From positions 1 through 14,318 of the forward strand of contig JAABRW010000033.1 in the NCBI GenBank assembly GCA_011390695.1: a stretch of 14,318 nucleotides of DNA, given 5' to 3'. The notes under the pieces are model-generated. The model worked only from the letters and a program-made list of their open reading frames with translations. It was not told where the DNA came from and did no database searches. Below, piece by piece: positions 1 through 7,399 of this stretch (positions within the stretch are counted from its first letter, which is position 1; every line of letters starts with the position of its first letter). Both the position numbers and the translations under genes were made by a program. This stretch comes from Desulfotignum sp. (GTDB lineage: Bacteria; Desulfobacterota; Desulfobacteria; Desulfobacterales; Desulfobacteraceae).

Positions 1-1
1 C

Positions 2-295
2 CGGGCCAATGACAGCCGGCCCGCCCTGCCCCTGGATTTTTTCAAACAAAACCTGCTGTTTGATCTGACAGAACAGGCCGCAGCCCTTCACCATGTATTG
101 ATTTTCCACGGAGATGCGGACCAGGTGGTGCCGGTTTCCAATGCCCATACCCTGTTTGAGAGCATGCAGTCCCCCGGAAAATGCATCATACAAAAAGGCG
201 GGGACCACCAGATGTCTTCTGCATCCCATCAGGCTGAATTTGAAACCCATACCCTGGCCTGGTATAAAAAAATATTTGCCCTTACTTTTTCTTAA
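2..295 (+). CDS. alpha/beta hydrolase, C-terminal part (5' truncated by window)
   Basis: An open frame runs in from the window edge and ends at TAA 293-295, giving 97 codons of a C-terminus. It contains the two late catalytic elements of alpha/beta hydrolases. The first is a strand ending in FHGDADQVVP, where the second Asp (codon at 119) is the usual acid of the triad. The second is GGDH, whose His (codon at 206) is the usual catalytic base. The nucleophile elbow (GxSxG) must lie upstream of the window, so the substrate class (esterase, peptidase, dienelactone hydrolase-like) cannot be decided. The stop overlaps the stop of the convergent cinA through a shared TTAA at 292-295, leaving no room for a separate terminator between them. 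An internal TTG at 98 is only a codon inside the frame, since the coding sense clearly continues upstream of it. Confidence 0.75.
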   Translation, partial: RANDSRPALPLDFFKQNLLFDLTEQAAALHHVLIFHGDADQVVPVSNAHTLFESMQSPGKCIIQKGGDHQMSSASHQAEFETHTLAWYKKIFALTFS

Positions 296-1647
296 AACCG
301 CTGTGTTCCTGTCAATTGCCTGCGCAGAACCTCCAGGGCCATGGCTGCAAAAATTTTCTTGTTTCTGCCCCTGTCATCAAATGTAAAATGATACTGTCTG
401 GCATCTGCCACCCCGGGTCCTGCCAGACCGATACACACGGTTCCCACTTTTTTTGCGGTGGGGCCGCCGCCGGGCCCGGCAATGCCGGTGGTGGAAATCC
501 CCCAGTCTGCCCCGGATATTTTTTTTACTCCTTGTGCCATTTCCAGGGCTGTTTTTTCATGGACTGCTCCATGGGTTTCCAGGGTTTTGGGGTCGACTCC
601 CAGCACCTTTACCTTGGCTGCGTTGGCATAGGTGACAGCGGACAAAAGAAAATAATCCGAACTGCCGGGCACCTCGGTGATCAAATGGGAAATCAGGCCC
701 CCGGTGCAGGATTCTGCAGCAGCCAGGGTCTGGTTCTGCCCTTTCAACAGCCGCCCCACCTCCGCTTGCAGAGACAGACCGGTCATAGACACCACTTTTT
801 TGCCCAGCTGCCGGACAACCCAGTGCCCGGCCCGGTCTAAATGTGCCTGGGCCCCGTTTTTTTTTATACCTGCGGTTTCTTTTTCCTGGACCGTTTCTTT
901 TTCCTCTACGGTTTCTTTATCCTGGATTCTGCCGGCAGAAGATTTTTCCCCGGTATCACACAAATCAGTGCCGTGAAAAACCAGTTTCACCTCAATGAGG
1001 GGAAAACTGGCCCGAAAACCCAGACGGATATCAGCAAACAGGTCATTAAAATCCTTGAGCAATGCCCCCACCCGGGATTCAGGCAGCCCGAAAATGGTGA
1101 AACGCCGGATATGCAGATGTGGTGACAGGCCAAATACCTTTGTGATATGCGGTTCCACCTGTGTTTCCATCATCTTCTTCATCTCCGAGGGGACCCCGGG
1201 CATACAAAAAAAAAGGCATTTGTGCAACCCAAAGAAAAATCCCGGTGCTGTGCCGTGGGTATTCTTCAAAACCTCTGCTGATGCCGGCAGCAAAGCCTGT
1301 TTTTCATTTTCAGGTGTCAGTGCAAATCCCCGGCGGGCGAAATATGTTTTCATGGATTCATACGCCCCGGGATGGCGCACCAGCGGCTGGCCGGCCGCTT
1401 TGGCGCAGGCCTGGGCAGTAATGTCATCGCTGGTGGGGCCCAGGCCGCCTGTAACCAGGCAGATGCGGGCCCGCCGGGAGATATGCAGAATCGTTTCTTC
1501 CACAGCTTCCACATCATCTCCTCTGGCAGTGATCCGGGAGACCACCACGCCCAGCTGCTTGAGCCTGTCACATAAATAAGCGCTGTTGGTATCAACCAGA
1601 TCCCCCAGCATCACTTCATCTCCGGTGGACAGAATTTCAGCTATCAT
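292..1647 (-). CDS. cinA: CinA-like protein: MoCF-fold domain plus nicotinamide-nucleotide amidohydrolase (PncC) domain
   Basis: A 451-residue protein with the two-domain CinA layout. Residues 1-170 form the molybdopterin-binding-like (COG1058) domain, with EILSTGDE at the start, LVTGGLGPTSDD at 64-75 and MPGVP at 149-153. A linking region follows, and residues 295-448 form the CinA C-terminal domain. The latter carries AESCTGG (310-316), the Tyr/Lys region TYANAAKVKVLG (339-350) and TTGIAGPGGG (386-395), all hallmarks of NMN deamidases that salvage pyridine nucleotides in the cytoplasm. At 451 residues it is longer than the usual 410-420. The excess is a charged linker at about 228-268 containing a hexapeptide repeated three times (241-258). 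The start ATG overlaps the stop of the upstream radical SAM gene as ATGA, and AAGGA lies seven bases before it, so the two genes are probably co-translated. Family is certain; actual deamidase or ADP-ribose pyrophosphatase activity is inferred from homology. Confidence 0.93.
   Translation of the reverse strand: MIAEILSTGDEVMLGDLVDTNSAYLCDRLKQLGVVVSRITARGDDVEAVEETILHISRRARICLVTGGLGPTSDDITAQACAKAAGQPLVRHPGAYESMKTYFARRGFALTPENEKQALLPASAEVLKNTHGTAPGFFFGLHKCLFFCMPGVPSEMKKMMETQVEPHITKVFGLSPHLHIRRFTIFGLPESRVGALLKDFNDLFADIRLGFRASFPLIEVKLVFHGTDLCDTGEKSSAGRIQDKETVEEKETVQEKETAGIKKNGAQAHLDRAGHWVVRQLGKKVVSMTGLSLQAEVGRLLKGQNQTLAAAESCTGGLISHLITEVPGSSDYFLLSAVTYANAAKVKVLGVDPKTLETHGAVHEKTALEMAQGVKKISGADWGISTTGIAGPGGGPTAKKVGTVCIGLAGPGVADARQYHFTFDDRGRNKKIFAAMALEVLRRQLTGTQRF
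875..928. repeat. three tandem 18-bp units inside cinA
   Basis: Three consecutive 18-bp units (875-892, 893-910, 911-928) all begin GTTTCTTT on the plus strand and differ at only a few bases. On the coding strand they encode the hexapeptide series IQDKET, VEEKET, VQEKET (CinA residues 241-258). The unit length is a multiple of three, so copy-number change would keep the frame. Confidence 0.85.
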
Positions 1648-3182
1648 ATCATTTCCTTATATATATGGTGATTGAAAAACATGGCATGGTTGGAGGAAAA
1701 AAAAGCCGGGTTTTTTCGAAACCCTGATCCAATGGCCAGTTGTTTTTTAAAGGTTTTGTCTAAAAACTGTTTCACCTGCTTTCTGTCCCATCCTTTTGGG
1801 TGGACAAAATTCAGATACAAGGAAAGGTCACCCCGGTAAAACTCACAGGTGTCAACACCCCGGGCATCTTCGCTGTGTTTTGGCAGATTGAAAACCGCCA
1901 GGTTGAGATAATCGATATATGACTGGTGTTCCCGGGTGAAATCAAGGGTTTTACCGGCAGAAGCAGCATCTTCAAAAACAGTGCCGAACAGCAGGTACAC
2001 ATAGGTGAAAATACCTGCCTGGTGAAGGTTCTTCAAAATCCTGGATACCATGGCAAGGTCAGTACCTTTGTGCATGTTGTCCAGCACAGACTGGTCCCCT
2101 GATTCCAGCCCCAGCTTGAGCATGCCGCAGCCGCTGCGTTTGAGACGATGGCAGAAATCCGGATCTGCCAGGTCTTTTTCAAACCGCACAAACCCGTACC
2201 AGGTAAAGGGAATATCCGCTTCTGACCCGGCCAGTGCCCGCAAAAAAGCCGGGGTCATGGCATTGTCGATAAAATGTATGGTGCCGGGGGAAAACCGCTG
2301 ATACATGACCATGACATCATCCAGCATGCGGGAGGCACGCCTGGCAATATAGGGACGGGTTTCCGCTTTTTCCGGACAAAACCGGCACTTGCGCCAGTAG
2401 CAGCCGATGGTACCCCGGAAGGGCAGTATTCTGGCCGGTGCCAGATAGGTGTTCTCCCGGGCAAACCGGTAATCCGGGACATAATGGCGTCTGGTGCTGC
2501 CCGGCTTTCCCAGAAGATCCAGCAGCGGTATTTCCCCTTCTCCCGGTATGATGTTATCAATGAGCCCGGAAAAAGGATTACCTGTATGCGGCCGGCTCAT
2601 CCAGGAAGAAACAAGGCCCCCGCCCATGACAATTTTTTTGTGTGCAAAATTGTGCCGGATCCACCCGGCCAGCGCAAAACTTACCAGGGCCTGGTTGAGA
2701 TAACACAAAGAGATTCCCACCCAGGCAGATTCCCAAAGGGACAAAACCGGTCTGAGCATTTCTTCAAAATAAGGGTAAAACGGGTTGGTTTGAAAAGTTT
2801 CTGCACTTTTGCACAGATCTTTGCTGCACACGGCAGACAGTTCCTGGTCTGAATAATCACTGAGGGTCACTTTGAACCGGGGCTGGTCCACTGCCAGAGA
2901 CAGCAGTTTGTTCAGATCATACACCCGCTGGTGATACCGGTCCTGGTTGGTATACAAACCAGGGTTCTGGAGGTCAGCCAGTATGGTTTCTCTGTTCTTC
3001 AGGGCTCGGCAGGACCAGGAATCGGTCGGGATCAGGTCCTGGTTGATCAAATACATCAATCCTTCAATACTGGCATCCACCACCTGACAGGCAATGCTGT
3101 TTTCTGCCAGTGCCCCGGCAAGATAGGCCACCCCGGCCGGCGGTTCACAGGGTTTTGCCACCGGCGGAAACACTAATAACAT
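1644..3182 (-). CDS. radical SAM protein with N-terminal B12-binding-type domain, function unknown
   Basis: The open frame extends to 3230 (528 residues). I prefer the ATG at 3180-3182 (512 residues) because AAGGA lies eight bases before it and the protein then begins at the usual first strand, MLLVFPPVAKP. Residue numbers here use the longer frame. Residues 17-240 look like a cobalamin-binding-type domain: PPAGVAYLAGAL at 30-41, VMGGG at 201-205 and GEGEIPLLDLL at 230-240. The cobalamin-ligating DxHxxG signature is not obvious; the corresponding stretch reads DASIEG. The radical SAM core follows with cluster cysteines at 277, 282 and 285, spaced CX4CX2C, then the Elp3-type LKLGLESG segment. 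The C-terminus is rich in aromatics and His. The gene overlaps cinA by ATGA and is divergent from the trp operon. The substrate cannot be told from sequence. Confidence 0.85.
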   Translation of the reverse strand: MLLVFPPVAKPCEPPAGVAYLAGALAENSIACQVVDASIEGLMYLINQDLIPTDSWSCRALKNRETILADLQNPGLYTNQDRYHQRVYDLNKLLSLAVDQPRFKVTLSDYSDQELSAVCSKDLCKSAETFQTNPFYPYFEEMLRPVLSLWESAWVGISLCYLNQALVSFALAGWIRHNFAHKKIVMGGGLVSSWMSRPHTGNPFSGLIDNIIPGEGEIPLLDLLGKPGSTRRHYVPDYRFARENTYLAPARILPFRGTIGCYWRKCRFCPEKAETRPYIARRASRMLDDVMVMYQRFSPGTIHFIDNAMTPAFLRALAGSEADIPFTWYGFVRFEKDLADPDFCHRLKRSGCGMLKLGLESGDQSVLDNMHKGTDLAMVSRILKNLHQAGIFTYVYLLFGTVFEDAASAGKTLDFTREHQSYIDYLNLAVFNLPKHSEDARGVDTCEFYRGDLSLYLNFVHPKGWDRKQVKQFLDKTFKKQLAIGSGFRKNPAFFSSNHAMFFNHHIYKEMI

Positions 3183-3262
3183 CTGTTGCATCCTTGTCTT
3201 ATATGGTTTGTCCGGCCATGCTTGTATCATATTTTATATAAAATTGCCCAATAAAATCCGGA

Positions 3263-3288
3263 AAATGTTTCTATGAATAGAAACATTT
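3263..3288. promoter_or_regulatory. perfect palindrome, candidate operator of the trp operon
   Basis: The 12-bp arms AAATGTTTCTAT and ATAGAAACATTT are exact reverse complements around a two-base GA centre. The right arm ends three bases before the -35 hexamer of the trp promoter. A perfect dyad of this length next to a promoter is typical of a dimeric helix-turn-helix repressor or activator site. It is not followed by a T-tract and lies upstream of the promoter, so a terminator role is unlikely. I do not recognise the motif as that of a named regulator; it does not look like the E. coli TrpR operator. Confidence 0.6.
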
Positions 3289-3291
3289 GTC

Positions 3292-3320
3292 TTGACAACT
3301 TGGGAGAAATCATTTAATTT
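3292..3320 (+). promoter_or_regulatory. sigma-70-type promoter for the trp operon
   Basis: TTGACA at 3292-3297 is a full consensus -35 box. TAATTT at 3315-3320 is a fair -10 box, and the spacing is the optimal 17 bases. Transcription would start near 3327, leaving about 170 nt of untranslated or leader RNA before the trpE ATG at 3499. No better promoter is visible before trpE. Confidence 0.6.
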
Positions 3321-3382
3321 GCGCGTCAACCCTTAACCACAGCAAAACCCGGAACTGCAGAAACACTAGGAAACAAACCAGT

Positions 3383-3502
3383 ATGACAATTATTGCAATG
3401 GTCTATAAAAAGATGTGCCACCATATCAACCGGCCCCTAATTTTTACCCTGCCCCCCACACCGGTGCCCGGCCCCGGCTTCGCCCTAAAGAGGCTGCCAT
3501 GA
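3383..3502 (+). CDS. possible 39-codon leader ORF overlapping trpE
   Basis: From ATG 3383 a frame of 39 codons runs to TGA 3500-3502, and that stop overlaps the trpE start at 3499 as ATGA. AGGA at 3368-3371 lies 11 bases before the ATG, a slightly long but usable spacing. The peptide starts MTIIAMVYKKMCHHINRP, then becomes proline/glycine rich and ends in ALKRLP. It contains no Trp codon, so it is not a classical ribosome-stalling TrpL peptide, but its translation would deliver ribosomes directly to trpE. It could be a real coupled small protein or leader, or chance open frame in the 5' untranslated region. Expression is not provable from one sequence. Confidence 0.3.
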   Translation: MTIIAMVYKKMCHHINRPLIFTLPPTPVPGPGFALKRLP

Positions 3503-5001
3503 TCATCTCCCGATTCCCGGACAGAGAAAGGTTTTCACACCTGGTCCAAACCCACAATGTGGTGCCGGTATGCGCCCGGATTCTGGCAGATATCCACACC
3601 CCGGTTTCCATTTTGCAGAAATTTCATGCCACAGACAAGGAATGCTTTTTGCTGGAAAGTGTTGAAGGTGGAGAACGATGGGCCAGATACAGTTTTCTGG
3701 GGATACGCGCCCACGGCAGCCTGCGGGTATTTGCCGATCATGTGGAACTGGTCACCCGAAAAAACACGTTCCATCCACAGCGCACAACCATTGCCCACGG
3801 CAACGACCCTCTGGCTGTGATCAAAACCATCATCCAGGCATACCATCCTGCACAAATAAAAGAGCTTCCGCGTTTCTGGACCGGTCTGACCGGGTTTGTG
3901 ACCTATGAAATGGTCTCATTTTTTGAAAATATTCCGGTGTCACTGCCCGAGAATTCCCCCTATGCCCATTTTATCATTCCAGACCAGATGGTTATTTTTG
4001 ACAATGTCCAGCAGACCCTGACCTGTGTGCGCATCTGTTATCTGGAGGAAGATACAGATCCGGATACAGCCTATGATGAGGCCTGCCAGGATCTGGACCA
4101 GCTTCTGGCAATTATCCGCGCACCGGCCGGGGAACAGGATCCCTTGAAAACACCGCCTGTGGAACTTGCCTGCCAGGTGCCTGACCACCAGTTCCTGGCA
4201 GGAGTTGACACCATCAAACACCATATCCTGGAAGGCGATATTTTCCAGGCTGTGTATTCTCTGCCTTTTTCCTGTACAACCAGTCTGGATCCGGTCCTGT
4301 TCTACCGGGCCCAGCGGTATATCAACCCTTCTCCCTACATGTTTTTCATGAATTTCACTGACATGGTCATTGCCGGGTCATCCCCGGAAACCATGGTGAG
4401 ACTGGAAAACCGGGTGGCCACCCTCAGGCCCATTGCCGGCACCCGTCCCAGGGGCGCCACAGAGCAGCAGGATCTGGCCCTGGCAGATGAGCTGCTTTCA
4501 GATGAAAAGGAAAAAGCCGAGCACATCATGCTCATAGATCTGGGCAGAAACGACCTGGGCAGGGTAGCGGAACCAGGCACAGTCCAGGTGACCGACACCA
4601 TGGTCATTGAGCGCTATTCCCATGTCATGCACCTGGTATCCAACATCACCTGTGATCTTTTGCCTGGATATGATGCCCTGGACCTGTTCAGGGCCGCCTT
4701 TCCGGCCGGCACCCTCACCGGTGCCCCGAAAATCCGGGCCATGGAGATCATCTCCGGCCTGGAAAAACGGCCCCGGCAGGTATATGGCGGTGCTGCCGGA
4801 TATATCTCGTTTACCGGGAACATGGATTTTGCCATCACCATCAGAACCGCTGTCATGGAAAACAACACCCTGACAGTCCAGGCCGGGGCCGGCATTGTCC
4901 ATGATTCAGATCCGGCCGCAGAACTTGAAGAATGCAGAAACAAGGCCAAAAGTGTTGAAACCGCCTTGAAATTCGCCCTTTCCCATACAAATGGAGGCTG
5001 A
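3499..5001 (+). CDS. trpE: anthranilate synthase component I
   Basis: A 500-residue chorismate-utilising subunit that makes anthranilate from chorismate using ammonia delivered by TrpG. ATG 3499 is chosen because AAGAGG lies five bases before it and the protein starts at the normal N-terminus. The in-frame GTG at 3415 would add 28 proline-rich residues unlike the family. The N-terminal domain has LLES at 51-54 and ERWARYSF at 59-66, the Trp feedback-binding element, so allosteric inhibition by tryptophan is expected. The catalytic domain shows NPSPYMFFM (277-284), GSSPE (293-297), PIAGTRPRG (311-319), ERYSHVMHLVS (371-381), FPAGTLTGAPK (401-411) and QAGAGIVHDSDP (461-472). All are intact, and the residues separating TrpE from PabB and isochorismate synthases favour TrpE. 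It is first in a tightly packed operon. Confidence 0.97.
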   Translation: MIISRFPDRERFSHLVQTHNVVPVCARILADIHTPVSILQKFHATDKECFLLESVEGGERWARYSFLGIRAHGSLRVFADHVELVTRKNTFHPQRTTIAHGNDPLAVIKTIIQAYHPAQIKELPRFWTGLTGFVTYEMVSFFENIPVSLPENSPYAHFIIPDQMVIFDNVQQTLTCVRICYLEEDTDPDTAYDEACQDLDQLLAIIRAPAGEQDPLKTPPVELACQVPDHQFLAGVDTIKHHILEGDIFQAVYSLPFSCTTSLDPVLFYRAQRYINPSPYMFFMNFTDMVIAGSSPETMVRLENRVATLRPIAGTRPRGATEQQDLALADELLSDEKEKAEHIMLIDLGRNDLGRVAEPGTVQVTDTMVIERYSHVMHLVSNITCDLLPGYDALDLFRAAFPAGTLTGAPKIRAMEIISGLEKRPRQVYGGAAGYISFTGNMDFAITIRTAVMENNTLTVQAGAGIVHDSDPAAELEECRNKAKSVETALKFALSHTNGG

Positions 5002-5004
5002 AAC

Positions 5005-5580
5005 ATGCAGGTTGTCATTATCGACAATTATGATTCTTTTACCTTTAATCTGGTCCACTACCTTTTGCATACCGGGGTAACCGTTGAGGTGTTCAGAAAT
5101 GACAAGACCTGTGCCCGGGACCTTGCGGCCATGAACCCCGGCGCCATTGTGATTTCCCCCGGCCCGGGACGGCCGGAAGATGCTGGTGTGTCCCTGGATG
5201 TGGTGCGGCAGTTATCCGGTAAAATTCCTATCCTGGGGGTCTGTCTGGGCCACCAGGTCATTGCCCAGAGCTTCGGCGGCACCATTGTCCACGCCCGAAA
5301 GATCATGCACGGCAAAACATCGGTGGTCACAGCCGACGGCTCCCATATTTTTGCGGGGCTTTTACGCCCTTTTCCGGTCATGCGCTACCATTCCCTGGCC
5401 GTGCAGGAATCAGATCTTCCCGACTGCCTGGTGGTCACAGCCAGAACCGAGGACGGAGAGATCATGGGAATCCGCCACCGGCATCACCCCACCCAGGGGG
5501 TTCAGTTTCATCCGGAATCCTTTATGACCACTGTGGGCAAACGCCTGATCCGCAACTTTATCAAAGGGGCTGCAAAATGA
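5005..5580 (+). CDS. trpG: anthranilate synthase component II, glutamine amidotransferase
   Basis: A 191-residue class I glutamine amidotransferase that hydrolyses glutamine and passes ammonia to TrpE. The nucleophile Cys80 lies in GVCLGHQ, and His169 and Glu171 lie in FHPES, completing the triad. SPGPGRPEDAG (51-61) forms the oxyanion-side loop, and HGKTS (102-106) is the TrpG/PabA-specific segment. GGAGG at 4993-4997, inside the end of trpE, is the ribosome site, and only three bases separate the trpE stop from this ATG. In many bacteria this subunit also serves 4-amino-4-deoxychorismate synthase for folate; whether it does here depends on a pabA elsewhere. The stop overlaps trpD as ATGA. 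Confidence 0.97.
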   Translation: MQVVIIDNYDSFTFNLVHYLLHTGVTVEVFRNDKTCARDLAAMNPGAIVISPGPGRPEDAGVSLDVVRQLSGKIPILGVCLGHQVIAQSFGGTIVHARKIMHGKTSVVTADGSHIFAGLLRPFPVMRYHSLAVQESDLPDCLVVTARTEDGEIMGIRHRHHPTQGVQFHPESFMTTVGKRLIRNFIKGAAK

Positions 5581-6596
5581 ATTTCACCCTGCTTCTCAAC
5601 CGCATTATCGCAGGCCAAGACCTGACCGAAGACCAGGCCGCTGACATGATCACAGATATTTTTTCCGGTACCATCACCCCGGCCCAGGTGGGGGCATTCA
5701 TGGCAGCCCTGGCCACCAAAAAAGAAACCTTTGAAGAGCTGGCCGGCGCAGCCCGGGCAATGCGCACCAGAGCCCGGCGCATTCAGACCGTGTCCGGAAA
5801 AGTGATCGACACCTGCGGCACCGGCGGGGATGCGTCAGGCTCCTTTAACATCTCCACTGCCACCGCCTTTGTGGTGGCAGGTGCCGGCATCACCGTGGCC
5901 AAACACGGCAACCGGAGCGTTTCCAGCAGATGCGGCAGTGCAGATGTTCTGGAAGCGCTGGGGGTCAACCTGGAACTGGATCCGGAAATCGTGGAAGAAG
6001 CTGTGAACGACATCGGCATCGGCTTCATGTTTGCCCCGGTTTTCCACGGGGCCATGAAATATGCGGCCCGGGCCAGGAAAGAATGCGGGATCCGCAGCAT
6101 TTTCAACATGCTGGGCCCTTTGACCAACCCGGCTGCCGCCTCCTGCCAGATCCTGGGGGTATATGCCCCCCACCTTACCCAGATGTTTGCCAAGGCACTC
6201 AAGCTGCTGGGTGTGGAAAAAGCCTTTGTGGTTCACGGCCATGACGGTATGGATGAAATCACCACCACAGATCTGACCCGGGTAGCTGAACTGTCGGACG
6301 GCCAGGTCAAATCCTATGACCTGGATCCGCTGCAGTATTTTGATGACTATGCTGATCCAGAAGACCTCAAAGGCGGGGATGTGCACACCAATGCCGCCAT
6401 TATTCAGTCTGTTCTGGCCGGTGAAAAAGGCCCGAAGCGAAATATTGTTCTGATCAATGCCGGTGCCGGTCTGGTGGCAGCCGGTGCTGCCCCTGCCATC
6501 CACCAGGGAATCCAGGTGGCAGCCGATGCCATTGACTCAGGTAAGGCAGAACAAAAACTCATTGACCTGGTGCGGTTCACCCGGGAGAATGCATGA
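5577..6596 (+). CDS. trpD: anthranilate phosphoribosyltransferase
   Basis: A 339-residue enzyme, normal for the family, that transfers phosphoribose from PRPP to anthranilate. The PRPP-binding GTGGD is at 81-85, KHGNRS at 109-114, SADVLEALG at 121-129 and the anthranilate-side Arg in GIRSIFNMLGPLTNP at 171-185. DE at 226-227 is the magnesium-binding pair. The ATG overlaps the trpG stop (ATGA at 5577-5580), consistent with coupled translation. It is a stand-alone protein, not fused to TrpG as in enteric bacteria. Nothing is missing from the catalytic motifs. Confidence 0.97.
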   Translation: MNFTLLLNRIIAGQDLTEDQAADMITDIFSGTITPAQVGAFMAALATKKETFEELAGAARAMRTRARRIQTVSGKVIDTCGTGGDASGSFNISTATAFVVAGAGITVAKHGNRSVSSRCGSADVLEALGVNLELDPEIVEEAVNDIGIGFMFAPVFHGAMKYAARARKECGIRSIFNMLGPLTNPAAASCQILGVYAPHLTQMFAKALKLLGVEKAFVVHGHDGMDEITTTDLTRVAELSDGQVKSYDLDPLQYFDDYADPEDLKGGDVHTNAAIIQSVLAGEKGPKRNIVLINAGAGLVAAGAAPAIHQGIQVAADAIDSGKAEQKLIDLVRFTRENA

Positions 6597-6597
6597 A

Positions 6598-7395
6598 ATG
6601 AAACCGCAAGGGTTTTTAAAAACCATGGTCCAAATCAAACAAGAAGCGGTGGCCCATAGCCGCCGAAACCTGCCTCTGGCTGTTCTGCGTAAAGAAGCGG
6701 AGAAACTGCCTGCCGGGGCCGACTTTCACAAAGCCATGGCCCAAAGCACCTCTCTGGATCCGGGGATCATTGCAGAAATCAAAAAAGCCTCCCCGTCAAA
6801 AAAAAATATCTGCCCGGACCTGGATCCCCATGCCTATACCAGAGACTGTGAAAAAGCAGGGGCCAGGGCCATATCCGTGCTCACCGAACAAGTATATTTC
6901 AAAGGCAGCCTCAGGGATCTGAAAACCGCCTGCACTGCCACCCGGCTGCCGGTACTGCGCAAGGATTTTATCATCAGCGCATACCAGATCTATGAAGCAA
7001 AACAGGCCGGAGCCAGTTCCGTCCTTCTCATCACCACCCTGCTTTCCCGGAACCAGCAGGCAGACTATACAATCCTTGCACGGGATCTGGGCATGGAGCC
7101 CCTGGTGGAGGTATCTTCTGAATGGGAGTGTGAACAGGCCCTTGTCACAGGGGCTGCGGTGGTGGGTATCAACAACAGAAACCTTGCCACGCTGGAAGTG
7201 GACCCTGACACGGCCCTGCGGGTTGCGGATGTTCTTCCCCCAGATATCCTTCCGGTGGCAGCATCGGGAATTTCCTGCCGCCAGGATATAAAAAATGCCG
7301 TGGATGCCGGCATATACAATTTTCTGGTGGGAGAGAGCATTGTCCTGGCCACAGACCGCAAGGCATTTATCCGCTCCCTTTTACAGGATGCATAG
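6598..7395 (+). CDS. trpC: indole-3-glycerol phosphate synthase
   Basis: A 265-residue TIM-barrel enzyme that decarboxylates and cyclises CdRP to indole-3-glycerol phosphate. EIKKASPSK (60-68), LRKDFIISAYQIYEAKQAGA (120-139), LVEV (169-172), INNRNL (191-196), ASGI (222-225) and GESIV (245-249) are the usual catalytic and phosphate-binding segments. They include the active-site Lys of LRKD and Glu of LVEV. I place the start at ATG 6598, ten bases after GGGAG at 6583-6587 and two bases after the trpD stop. An in-frame ATG at 6589 would overlap trpD but has no room for a ribosome site. It is a separate gene from trpF, unlike the fused enteric trpC-trpF. Confidence 0.96.
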   Translation: MKPQGFLKTMVQIKQEAVAHSRRNLPLAVLRKEAEKLPAGADFHKAMAQSTSLDPGIIAEIKKASPSKKNICPDLDPHAYTRDCEKAGARAISVLTEQVYFKGSLRDLKTACTATRLPVLRKDFIISAYQIYEAKQAGASSVLLITTLLSRNQQADYTILARDLGMEPLVEVSSEWECEQALVTGAAVVGINNRNLATLEVDPDTALRVADVLPPDILPVAASGISCRQDIKNAVDAGIYNFLVGESIVLATDRKAFIRSLLQDA

Positions 7396-7399
7396 GTCC

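Noticed and set aside
316..1579. Several long plus-strand frames (up to 194 codons) opposite cinA
   Set aside because: They lie antisense to a clearly conserved CinA, have Cys/Pro/His-rich unnatural compositions and no family motifs.
3415..3498. GTG start giving a 28-residue longer TrpE
   Set aside because: The extension is proline-rich and non-conserved, and ATG 3499 has a well-placed AAGAGG.
3327..3498. Classical Trp attenuator or T-box before trpE
   Set aside because: No tandem TGG codons in any frame, only one isolated TGG; no terminator stem with T-tract and no recognisable T-box sequence.
5835..6503. 222-codon minus-strand frame opposite trpD
   Set aside because: His/Gly-rich shadow of a complete, motif-bearing trpD.
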